Source: Kalaharituber pfeilii
Lineage: Eukaryota > Ascomycota > Pezizomycetes > Pezizales > Pezizaceae
NCBI GenBank assembly: GCA_015179045.1
Contig: WHUZ01000110.1
Location: 62,001 to 126,000, forward strand
Length of the DNA: 64,000 bases
Reading direction: 5' to 3'
The notes beneath the pieces were generated by a model. It did not search any database. It saw only the letters and a program-made list of their open reading frames with translations, and was not told where the DNA came from. Position numbers and translations under genes: made by a program. Every line of letters begins with the position of its first letter. The stretch's first letter is position 1. Of this stretch, positions 45,308 through 55,204 are shown in pieces.

Positions 45308-46330
45308 TCCCACTCATGCTTGCAAGACCTCAACCATTGCTCTCCCAGTCTCACTTTCTCAACGTGCTTCTCCAGGTATATCACGACTGAGCTAGTTAAT
45401 TTTCCCTCCTCTGTTAGAACTTCCTTTCTCCTCAACCACCGAATTCCTACTGTCCGCCCCAGGCCCTTGTTTGCGGCTCCAACCAACCATTTCCGGACAT
45501 TCCCCAGGTTCTTTCTGAGGGCTACTGCGTGTATGACGATGCCGTTTCTTGTCTTGGTGGTGGTCTTGGGGGTGCTGGTTGGGGGGCTTTGTCGGGGGGA
45601 AGGTGGGGGGTGGGATGGTGTTCTTTCGCCCCTTTGAGCCTGGTCGGGGTGGTCTTTTTTTTTTTTTTTTTATATCATTAATCGCGTGCCGCCCTCAGGG
45701 CTATGGCGATACCGTAGCTACTAGCTAAAAGGATAACTAAACAAATTAGACTAACTGCCCCCCCCTTTCTACTCTACTCGCCCAACATCGTCAGCAGCAC
45801 TTCTATCTGGTCTCTCTCCCTTCCCCTTGTTCGCTGGGCGCCTTACGTGCTCCTCGCCCCCTGGCCACCTCCTCTTCCACACCCTGCAACTCCTTAGTAG
45901 GTGGTCAGTCGTCTCCTCGCTCTCTCCACACCATCTACACTCTGGACCGTCCCCTTCCGCAATCTTCCACCTCCACGCCCTCAGTCCCTTCCCCCCCAGA
46001 AGCCTGCTAACCGTCCTATCTCTCTACCCGCCTTTTCTAGCGGCCTGTAGGACATGTCTAACCTGTTTCTCTCCTCCGCTCTCTCCCTTCTGGCTCTCTG
46101 TCTCTGACCCGCCTCCGTGACGGTCGGGGTGGTCGGGGCTGGAGGGGGAGCGGGTGTGTTGGCGCTGGACGCCGCGAGCGATCTTTTCTGCCTCCTTGTC
46201 GTTTAGTTGGCGCTTGAAGTTCACATGGGTCCGCAGTTGCGGAGGGGCAGATTTGTTCGTTCTGCTTCCTCCAGTTGTGCACGAGATCCCTCTTTTTGAA
46301 GCCGATGCATTAGGGATGGAAGGCACACAT
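45308..46330 (-). pseudogene. LINE ORF1 relic, split by a LINE-A insertion
   Basis: Minus-strand residues WLRRKEVLTEEGKLTSSVVI followed by YLEKH...KVRLGEQWLR at 45.3-45.45 kb match the 7.9 kb relic. The N-terminal part (NFKRQLNDKEAEKIARG) is at 46,150-46,240. A 467-bp LINE-A fragment lies between them. Confidence 0.55.
45655..46121 (-). mobile_element. LINE-A 3' fragment with 13-bp target-site duplication
   Basis: Minus-strand fragment with the C-terminal frame (LLGGKGLRAWRWKIAEGDGP, then CRWCGESEETTDHLLRSC and WKRRWPGG), the terminal hairpin (atcgcc...gcgat) and T-run. Perfect duplication ggtcggggtggtc at 45,642-45,654 and 46,122-46,134. Confidence 0.85.
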
Positions 46331-46859
46331 TCGGGAGCCAGGGATGAATATAAATCGTGTTTATAACCCTTGCTCTAAAGTTTGTGTGGTGCCAGTGATC
46401 TGAGGGCAGGCGCGGCAGCATTGAGGGACATTATCAGGAAAGCAACCCTGTCCCGGTGATTCTCTTTGCTGTATGCTTATAGATGTCTTAGAGTATCCGC
46501 GAAACAGGGACTAAAACTCATTACATATCCGGAACAAGTTCCCACTGGAATTGCGTTTGCGGTGGAAATGAAGGTTGATCGGCAGTTGTCAATTAGTGAA
46601 CGCATGGAAGGTATTTAATGCTGCAGCTTCAGTGAATCTTGCTGAGGCTCCTTAGAGGTGAGTCAGAATGATAAAAACAAAGAGATAGTTCAAAAATAGC
46701 AGAATCATAGCTCATTTAACCTAAAAGATCATATCTAGTTCACAAAAGAGAAAAGAAAATGAAGTGACATGAAATCAGCCACACACATCAAAGAAAATAA
46801 ACAAAGAATGACATAGGCTAAATGAGTCGAAAAGAAACTAAGAAAATAAGAAAAAACTT

Positions 46860-47216
46860 AAGCAACTACATTCCTCTCAATCAGCCGCCACGCCCTTGCC
46901 TATCCTTCGCCTTAGCCTCCCTGTCTCCTCCATACTCTATATCTCCACTCGCCTTCTCCTTCTCCAGCTGCATCTTCTCCTTCCCCAACACCACTCCCCC
47001 TTCACCTTCTCAACCACAACCCGAGACAGGGATATTGTGCTCGGGTAAATGATTGCAAAGGAAAATAGGATGGAAAATAGTTCCCAATATATCCATGCTG
47101 GCAACGATAACTCGGCCCTAACAGCCGTCTATCGATGCTTGTAGTGGCTGAAGGCACAGTGTTGGTGGCAGGGGGGTTGGACGACCAGAGTAGTTGCGAA
47201 TTGCTGTTCTTGTTTC

Positions 47217-47247
<31 letters not shown>

Positions 47248-47660
47248 CATTACTCGCATGCCGCCTGAAAGGCTATGGCGAGTGTTCTTGTTTCAGCTGT
47301 TGCGGAGGCGGCGGCGGTGACGATGGCAGAGACGATTACAGGCGGGATCGTTGCTTGTTCTGCTCTTATGGTGGTCCGACTGGGGCCGGAGACGGGGCCC
47401 GTTTCAGTTACTGTCACTGTGTCCGTAATGGTGACTATGGCTGGGACTGCCTTTGGTTAGCACGAACACTGAGAGACTGCGCGTGCCCTGTTCATCTAAC
47501 ATAAGCAACTAACGTACAGACTATGAAGCGGCAAACATACCTCGTCTTCCTTTTGGTTCACATAACCCCGCATACAAGCTACAAGCCTTTGACAGGGAAA
47601 ATACCTCGTCTTGAGGGCGGGGCAGATGGCGGGGAGAATGACGATGGCGATTTCAGCCAT
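46860..47660 (-). CDS. Candidate secreted/membrane Thr-rich coiled-coil protein, interrupted by mini-retroposons
   Basis: ATG 47660 gives MAEIAIVILPAICPALKT, a hydrophobic start reaching a donor. A Thr-rich stretch (PAIVTITDTVTVTETGPVSG) lies at ~47,440-47,380, preceded by a CTAAC...CAG acceptor. Further downstream, a Lys/Glu coiled-coil segment (LGKEKMQLEKEKASGD) lies at 46,990-46,930. A similar order occurs at 49.44-49.98 kb. Exon phases are not fully consistent, so the gene may be broken. Two mini-retroposons lie inside it. Confidence 0.3.
47217..47282 (-). mobile_element. Hairpin-only retroposon, family A
   Basis: Minus-strand core ctcgccatagcctttcaggc to gcgag with the gcct/aggc pair change, and ~26 A. 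Perfect duplication tgttcttgtttc at 47,205-47,216 and 47,283-47,294. Confidence 0.88.
47549..47600 (-). mobile_element. Hairpin-only retroposon, family B variant
   Basis: Minus-strand core ccctgtcaaaggcttgtagc ... gcggggttatgtgaacc with a short tail. Perfect duplication atacctcgtctt at 47,537-47,548 and 47,601-47,612. The duplicated bases include the likely exon 1 splice donor of the 47 kb candidate gene. Confidence 0.8.
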
Positions 47661-48906
47661 CTTAATGAAATGTGTTGGCTATAGCGAACAGCTGCATGCG
47701 GGGTTGTGATATTAAGAAGAAAGAACAGGAAAAGAACTTTTGTGCTGATGGTGATTTTGACGGTGTGCGGAGCCTGGGATGAAGGAGGGATGAAGGAGGG
47801 ATGAAGGAGGGATTGAGGAGGAAACGTAACTTTCGTTGCCTGGCTTTGGTGCGGTACCCTCTCCCCGAAACGGAAGCCGCAGTCTGTTCTTTGCTAAAGT
47901 GCAGTCGATGGACCTGTGGCCCAGGAGCAGGCCGAACGAGCCATGTGATCGCAAAGGGACGACGGAAGGCTGATTCCACAACGCTGCCATAAATCCTGTC
48001 CCTTGCTCCCCAAGATGCACCTCAACGTGCATCAAAAATTCAGGAATTACATTGAAACAAACTTTGACGATGCAATACGTTCAATGCTTACCCAGCAGCC
48101 GAAGCACCCAGGCTACCGATAGCTGGTGATGGGAAGTGTAGGAAAATTCAACAATATTGTCTCCAAAGGCATACCAATACAAAAGCAGTGTTTGATGTAT
48201 TTGCTCAAGAACTGAACAGCTTATGTGTAATAACTTTCGCGTCACAGGCTAAAGTCCAAATGTTACACTTATTCGAAGCTGGAAATGTTTCTGCTAAAGG
48301 TAAGTCATCCAATCAGTCAAGATTCAACCTCGTAAGAAGGAACGCTCGACTACCTATGGATAGCATACCTGCGTCAGGTGCAATGCGTGAAAGAAGTCGT
48401 GATTCAGAATGTAGACGTGATAAAGTGGGCCCCGGGGAATAACGAGAACGAAGCAGAGCCTCTGATGAGGCTTATAAGATGGGTAGAGACATGACGTTGC
48501 AGAAACTTCGCAACCTCAACATTTATATTTTCCTATTATTTCCTGCCTTTCAGTCGTACTTCTTCCCTTTTGCATTCTGCATCTTGTCAGCAATTTTTCT
48601 GTTGCCAACACAGGTAACGGTGACCGTGAGTGGCAATGAAACCCCAGTATTGCTGACCTTCAATGAATAGCATTCGTCTGCTATATCAGAGCGCAGATGG
48701 GTCCGTGCTCTGAGGAGTCTATTGGTTGAAGGGTTACTTCCTAGCCGTTGCGTTGCCTCCAGCTTGCATTCTCCTATAAGTGATTTCTCCGACTACCGAC
48801 CCTCAGGTCAGTCAGGAGTGTACCCGAGCAGGCGAGGTGTGATTTGGGCTCGCTCTGGATCGCTCCAGTCATGAACTGTTTACTGCAGGTCTGACTATGT
48901 GGGAAG

Positions 48907-48983
48907 CCCTGCCATGGCGGATAGCTGCAAGCGGGGTTATGTGAAATGAAAAGAAAAAAAAAAAATAAAAAAAATAAAAAAAC
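48907..48983 (+). mobile_element. Hairpin-only retroposon, family B
   Basis: Core ccctgccatggcggatagct ... gcggggttatgtgaaat and a long A-rich tail. Perfect duplication atgtgggaag at 48,897-48,906 and 48,984-48,993. Confidence 0.82.
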
Positions 48984-49441
48984 ATGTGGGAAGGCGCACA
49001 TCTGGGGACTAGGATGAACATAAATCATGTCAGTAACGCTATGCTCTTTATGTGATGTCCGCAATTGGAGCATCGGGGTAGCAATCAAGAGACCGAGGAG
49101 CGGGAGTCTTTTGCTGACGCAGCTGGCGAGGGTTGTGCTGCCTGTACAAAGCCGGAGATATAGCACGGATCTGAATCAGTGATATTGAAGAATGGTGATA
49201 GGAGAGGAGCATCTACCTGCACAAGTTCCCGTAGGAAGTGCATTTGTAGTGGCAGAGAGGGTCGGTACTTCATAACAAAACTGAAGCATACAAAACCAAC
49301 AAAAAGAGAAAATAACAACAAAAACAGGCAGGAAAAAAAAAAAAAATATCACCGCCTCCCTCCCTCTTCAATCTTCTTTGATCTCCTGTTCACCCCCCCG
49401 CGCTCTCCTACGCCTCATTGCGCTCGTCCCTCCTACTCTCC

Positions 49442-49976
49442 TCACCATGCCCATCCGCTCCCCTCTATCCCTCTCCAGCTCCAGGTCCTCCCAAGCATCA
49501 GTTTCTCCATCTCTAGCCGTAAGTTTGCCCCCTCCACCCTTGCCTTCTCCAACTGCACCTTCTCCTTCTCCAGCCCGATGGCCCCTTCCACCTTCACCTT
49601 CTCCACCTCCACCTTCGCCTTCTCTGCCACAACCTGCACGAGGTAAATACTCCCCAGGTGCACTATCCCCAACAAAAAAACAACCAGGAAAACATGCCAG
49701 AATTCATAGTTTGGGAGCGAAACCCCCCCCAACTGTCCCATGCCAATACTGGCAACAGCTGGGGTGACTGTTTGAGTGGGAGGGGGCTCGCGCGGACACG
49801 TGACCAGGGTGGTGGGAGCTCAATCTTGGAGATTTCTGTTGGGATTGTGGTTACCGGGCTTGCCCTGTCCACCGGTTCGTGAGCAACTTGCAAATAGAAG
49901 ATGAAGGAGCAACTAACCTGAGCGTCAGGAACAAGCAGAAGGTGATTACACTTATGATTTTTGTCAGTTTTGTCAT
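49442..49976 (-). CDS. Candidate signal-peptide, membrane-segment, coiled-coil protein
   Basis: ATG 49976 starts MTKLTKIISVITFCLFLTL, a good signal peptide, ending at a GTTAGT donor. A 53-nt intron and a phase-matched exon from 49,864 follow, reading ASPVTTIPTEISKIELPPPW. At an eight-G run (~49,726) the frame must slip one base to enter GVSLPNYEFWHVFLVVFLLG, a membrane segment. A long Lys/Glu heptad region (EKAKVEVEKVKVEGA) then runs to the stop at 49,442. The slip may be a sequencing error or decay. No family is recognised; function unknown. Confidence 0.4.
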
Positions 49977-50999
49977 GGCGATATATGACGTCTAAGAATC
50001 GTGATGGTGATGTTTGGTAGGGAGCTGGAGGTCAGGGAGAAAATGAGAATGGGGAATGAGTGTTGTGTTGTGGTGTGCCTTCAGTGATGCCCTCTTGCTG
50101 AAAGCGTGGGCGGTCTTCGACCCGCGGAGCGGCAGCCATCGCTGCTGTTTTCGGGAGTTGTCCCATCCGAGATTGCCATTGTGCAGGACAACTGATAAAT
50201 TCTTAGCACAGGCAGAGGCCAAACAAGCTATGTACATGTAAGGGCATGACGGACGGTTTGTTGCAAAGCGATCCCACAAACTCCGTCTGTTGCTCAGCTA
50301 CATATCCATCAATGTACATCAAAACAAGAAGCTTACGGTTTTATACCACAACAAACTCTGGGTATAAGTTATATTCTGTCCTCATCTACCAGCCAAAGCA
50401 CCCCCTTATTCCAGTGTCCTGTATCGCTCTTGTATCCTGTTTCGCTCCTGTCCCTGTCGTCAGCTCCACACCTCCACTTTTACCACTAGTCCTGTATCCA
50501 GACCCGGTGCCCGATCTTTCCTCTCCCTTGGCCCCATTGTGATGTCTTGTCCTTTTTGCAGCTAACGTGCGTTGATGAGGTCAGGAGAACACCCAAATCC
50601 AGTCAGATCGTAGCCTAAAATCTTGCGACTTGTTAGCACGGCAGTACGCCCTCGGGACCAGCAATATCTCCAATTACAGGATTGAACTATATGATGCACC
50701 CTGAGGTGCGGCATTCAGTTTTATCAGACGTTGGATCGAGCTCCGCCCATCACGACCAGCGCCCCATATATGATTGCTGGAACCCGCCGCCTCTGCCCTG
50801 GCAACAACGACTTCCACCCCGGAGCGGGATTTCTCCGCCGCATCGCAACAAGGGCTGAGCCGCCGCTGCCACTGCCGTAGGCAAACAGGCCAGCGACAGT
50901 GGACTCCTTCCTTCCATACGAGGAGGACATGGTAAGAGAGGCAGGGATCAGGATGTCAGCCAAAGCACAACTGGCACAAGAAGGTTTCGCCCAGAAGGC

Positions 51000-51440
51000 T
51001 TCAGAAAATGGGGGGATGTGGAGAAGAACTGGAAAAGGACGGCAGAGAATGGGGAGGAGTGGGATGAGTTGGAAAGGTTCTTTTCCGGGATCAGGTTTTA
51101 GAAGCGTGCGATTTACCGACCCGGGTCGGTGAATTGAAACGAGAAATTTTCGGTCCGGGTTTTTTTTTTTTTTTTTTTTTTTTTATTTCATTACTCGCGT
51201 GCCGCCTGATAGGCTACGGCGAGGTACGGTCCGGGTTGCGAAGGTGTGGAGGTGGAGTTTTAGAAGCGCGCGATTTGCCGACCGGGGTCAGGATAAAATT
51301 TGCGGGTTGCGAAGGGGTGGAGGAAACTGCGAAGGTGTGGAGAAGAGGGGGGGGGAGAGTTGGAGATATATAGTAGAGCCTCCCTGAGGCAGAAACCGGA
51401 AGGACCGTCCGGAGGTTTCTGGAATCAGGTGGTAGAAGTA
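51000..51440 (+). mobile_element. LINE-B 3'-part fragments
   Basis: At 51,035-51,090 the sequence encodes NGEEWDELERFFSGIRF and a stop, the LINE-B C-terminus. At 51,355-51,440 a second copy of the region following ttctggaatcaggt, like that at 34.3 kb, runs up to the left end of a MITE. A family A insert lies between them. Confidence 0.5.
51162..51226 (-). mobile_element. Hairpin-only retroposon, family A
   Basis: Minus-strand core ctcgccgtagcctatcaggc to gcgag and ~25 A. Perfect duplication cggtccgggtt at 51,151-51,161 and 51,227-51,237. Confidence 0.88.
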
Positions 51441-52190
51441 CAGTCTAACCTTGCTATACCGGACCTCGCTATACCGGAAACCTTGCTATACCGGATGGCC
51501 TCTGATTCGGACAACCGTTTCCCATACAAATTGCCCTTGCTATACCGGACGCCCTAACAATACCGGACCGGACAAAAACCTCCAGGCAACTACCCCCCTG
51601 TCTCCATACAAATAATATTTGCTATACCGGACACACTAATACTAATACATCTTAGACTACCCCACTTTACTTACCACTTAGACTGGTTGTTTACCACTCT
51701 GCTGCTGTCAATGCTAACTACCACTACTGCTGCCGTTACTGCTGCCATCACTGCTGTCACCGCTGCTGCTATCACTTGCTACCGATGCTGCCACCACTGC
51801 TGCCACTACTGCTGCTACCACTGCTGTCGCTGCTGCTGCTGGGAGACTAGAACATTCTTGTAGAGTTTGCTGCTTCTTTGGCGTGAATTGATAGGCTTTT
51901 AGAGAAACAGTCAGAGTAGCATGTTTTGGCTCTAGTGAATGCTTGCATATTTGCTCCCCAGAGCTTTTAAGGCTCGACCTGTTCTAAGTGGTGAGAAGCG
52001 ATGCATATTGAATAGACTTTGATTGAGTTAATGTTTCCTGCACTTGTTTATTTCCTACTCCAGTAATTTCTATACAAATTTTGCCGCCCTTTTTTTACAG
52101 TTGCCAAGCATTTTATTCTATACCGGAACCTTGCTATACCGGACAAAAAGTGCCAGATTTTTACTCGTCCGGTATAGCAAGGTTAGACTG
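51441..52190. mobile_element. Pogo-like MITE 1 (750 bp)
   Basis: Terminal inverted repeats cagtctaaccttgctatacc/gga at both ends, TA duplications (51,439-51,440; 52,191-52,192), and internal repeats of ccttgctataccgga at the left. The interior has a CTG/CAC-rich stretch (51,720-51,840) and no transposase. The CAGT...CTAT termini are typical of the pogo/Tigger group. Confidence 0.82.
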
Positions 52191-52497
52191 TAAATCGCCT
52201 TTGTTTAAGTAGTCAATTCATAGCTTACCAGGATTCCTGTCTTGCGGCATCAACTGCTTCTGCAACGATTGGATCCGCAACAGTGAATGACCTAATTGGC
52301 CTCCTGTATAAAGTCTGCTCAGAACAAACGGCCCAAAATACAGTGCTGCAAATACATGCTGGGGGGGGCTTCCCACAAATGGGGTCACACAGGAATTTTG
52401 GCCCAATGCAAACGAAAATATATTTTCCTGCCCTGCTGTTCGAGGAAGAAGAATCTACTTTGAAATCTGATAACAGGTCTTGGAGTTATAAATTTTT

Positions 52498-53018
52498 ATT
52501 TATCAGATTCTCTCCCCCGTTAGGAACGTGCGCGAAGGCCTGGCACACCACCACTCAGACAAAATTTGCTATTGGTGCTAGATAAATAAATAAGGGTTAG
52601 GTTGAACCATTCTATGTCTCACATTCAGTCCGGTGATTGTATTTATCAGATTCTCTCCCTCGTTCGGAACGTGTGCGGGGACCTGGCACACCACCTCACA
52701 GACAAAATTTGCTATTGGTGCTAGATAAATAAGGGTTACCGTAGGTTGAACCTTTCTATGTCTCACTTTCAGTCCGGTAATTTTATTTATCAGATTCTCT
52801 CCCTCGTTCGGAACGTGTCGGGAGACCAGGCACACCACCGCACAGCCAAAATTTGCTATTGGTGCTAGATAAATTAAATAAGGGTTAGGTTGAACCATTC
52901 TATGTCTCACATTCAGTCCGGTGATTTTATTTATCAGATTCTCTCCCTCGTTAGGAATGTGCCGGGAGGCCTGGCACACCACCGCACAGACAAAATTTGC
53001 TATTCGTGCTAGATATTT
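52498..53018. repeat. 143/144-bp satellite, four copies
   Basis: atttatcagattctctccc starts units at 52,498, 52,641, 52,785 and 52,929, each followed by a ctggcacaccacc block and ttgctattggtgctagataa. One minus frame stays open across three units because the repeat length is close to a multiple of three. Confidence 0.9.
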
Positions 53019-53131
53019 ATCTCTTGGGTGGGTAAAACCTCGCTAAATTCGATGCACTGGTTTCACTGTGTGGCGTCCAGCCAAGAGGGTCTGTGTACTA
53101 TCAAATTCCTGACCTCAAGCAATGGCCAGTA

Positions 53132-53743
53132 CTCGTTACCAGCATTTAGTGATGCAGGTGGGGGCGGTGTTGGCAGACCGTGCGAGAGGTCTGTGTTCAG
53201 GTGTGGTGAGATGCAATATCGAGTCGTAGAACTGTACAATTCCAATTAAATCCTTTCTACCAAGTAGAAAGTGCATATGCGAATTGCTGGCTGTATGTCA
53301 TGGAGGATGGTGCTTCTGCTCATACAGCGAAGCAAACACAATGGTTTCGGGATTTGTACAATAATGCAGTCTTTGACATGGGCACCTTATCTCCAGATCT
53401 CAATCCTATTGAGGCTATCTGAGGAATAATGAAGAAGAGACTGAACAAGCGATCTCCTAGACCTCGTGGAGAACAACTTGTTTCTAGAATACTGGAACAG
53501 TGGGATGTTATTATTGGTGAAGAGATATTAGAGTCGATAGATTCTATGCCTCACCGAGTGCAAGCTGTAATCATAGCATATGGTGGACATACACAACACT
53601 AACGCAATGTTGATATTATTCTCATGTTCAGTGAGTCAAATGCATTCAAGTTGTTCATATTGCATCTTACACACCTGAATACATACCTCTCGCACGGTCT
53701 GCCAACACCGCCCCCACCTGCATCACTAAATGCTGGTAACGAG
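53132..53743 (+). mobile_element. Mariner-like element remnant with long inverted repeats
   Basis: Inverted repeats of ~90 bp (ctcgttaccagcatttagtg ... gcggtgttggcagaccgtgc) lie at 53,132-53,225 and 53,655-53,743, bounded by TA. Inside is a transposase end on the plus strand: MEDGASAHTAKQTQWFRDLY, then LSPDLNPIEAI and a stop where Trp is expected, and KKRLNKRSPRPRGEQ. The first catalytic Asp region is lost. Confidence 0.72.
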
Positions 53744-53749
53744 TACATA

Positions 53750-54420
53750 CAGTCTACCCTTGCTGTAACGAAACTCGCTATAGCGAAAACCTTGCTATAG
53801 CGAAAATTGAACGGAGCCATTATTCCGTTCACACTCAAACACCTCTTGCTATAACGAAAATCCACCAAATAACGAAACGAAAATTAGATTGAGTGAAAGT
53901 TATTTCTGTCTACATACAAATAATTCTTCCTATAACGAAAAATGGCTAGTGGAATGCATGACTAATCAAGAACCACCCAATTGCACAACTAGAAACTCTA
54001 GTTAGTTTTGGCCCAATTCTACAAAAAAGAGTATGCTTAGATTGTACCGGATTCATTGTGAAATGCTTTCGAACTGCGTGTAGGGTTTCTTTTTGTTTTT
54101 GCAGCTCCAGTCTTCTTTTTGCATAGTTGCTGCTTTTCTAACCTGTGGTTCGGCTTTGTAGGTAATTTTGCTTCAACAACATGATTGATAGTACCTGATC
54201 AATACTTCTGTACTCTCGATTTTTTCCTTCTCCGGTTATTTCCATAAGGAGGAAAATCACAGAGTTAAAATCTGTTGCCATAAATTCCTTAGGTACTCTG
54301 GCTTCTAAATTCAGCTGCCAAGGACATGACTAATCTTGCCACAATATTCTATAACGAAACCTTCCTATAACGAGAAAAAAGTGCCAGATTTTTGGTTTTC
54401 GTTATAGCAAGGGTAAACTG
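53750..54420. mobile_element. Pogo-like MITE 2 (671 bp)
   Basis: Termini cagtctacccttgctgtaac and, inverted, cagtttacccttgctataac with TA duplications (53,748-53,749; 54,421-54,422). Left-end subrepeats of ttgctatagcgaaaa. Both MITEs share the inner motif aaaagtgccagattttt beside the right terminus, so they come from related parents. Confidence 0.82.
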
Positions 54421-54540
54421 TAGATAGAAATTTCTTTGTTTGTTAAGCCTGTCTCCGGGCTTCGAGGGCTTGCCCAGGGACCCTGCCATGGCTTGGCGCT
54501 GCAAGCGGGGTTACGTGAATTAAAAAAAAAAAAAAAAACT
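54421..54540 (+). mobile_element. LINE-B 3' end beside MITE 2
   Basis: tagaaatttctttgtttgtt, gcctgtctccgggcttcgag, ccctgccatggcttggcgct...gcgggg and A tail. It matches the 34.2 kb insert from the point just after its coding end, so its 5' part was separated by the MITE or lost. Confidence 0.6.
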
Positions 54541-54830
54541 GGCACAAGAAAGGAACTAAGTGGGACTGAGCTACATACCCCTACAGAGGCTAGGCAACAT
54601 GGTGGACACTTTGGGAGGCATTATGGAGGCTACACGCTTAAGAGCATGGAGGCAAAGAACCGGCCAGAAGGACAGCCCGGAATGCCGATAGTGCGGGATG
54701 GAGGAGGAAACGACGGGATGCATTTGGACGAAATGCGAGGTGTGGAGGAAGAGAGGGCCGAAGGGAAGGAAAGCCGTTCAGGCGGGATTGACGAGGGGAA
54801 AAGATAACGTTGATCTAAGGCTCAGGAACC
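54541..54830 (+). mobile_element. LINE-A knuckle fragment
   Basis: Plus-strand frame includes a CGMEEETTGCIWTKC-like knuckle and W-RKRGPKGRK, frameshifted relative to the preceding part. No 3' hairpin follows directly. Confidence 0.45.
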
Positions 54831-55204
54831 CTCATCATCTATTGACAGATTTCCAAGGAATTGCGTCCTGTCGTATCCTGCGTTAATTCCTCAATCCTTC
54901 TACAGCATCCGAGAAGGGGCCTTGCAAGGCCTCAGCCTCGGCTATTACCTGTCGAACCCGTCCCTCACCTCTTGAATCTCAGCCATCACCTATCATGGAC
55001 GTGCGGAAGAGATATAGCCTTCTACCAGCAATATCCCTGTAAGCCCAGGCACAGCTGACCGAACCTCAGGGTCGAAGCCAGAACCCTGAGGTTCAGACAG
55101 GAGAAGTTAAGAGACGAAAAGCAGACAGACCACATCTGCCTGAAGGGCAGCTTGGACAACTGAGATCCCCTCCGCCTGGCCACTCTAACCTCCCCAGCGA
55201 CAAC

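Noticed and set aside
51441..54420. A single composite pogo transposon
   Set aside because: Each MITE has its own matched termini and TA duplications, and the two terminal sequences differ inside the first 20 bases; kept only as a question in the findings.
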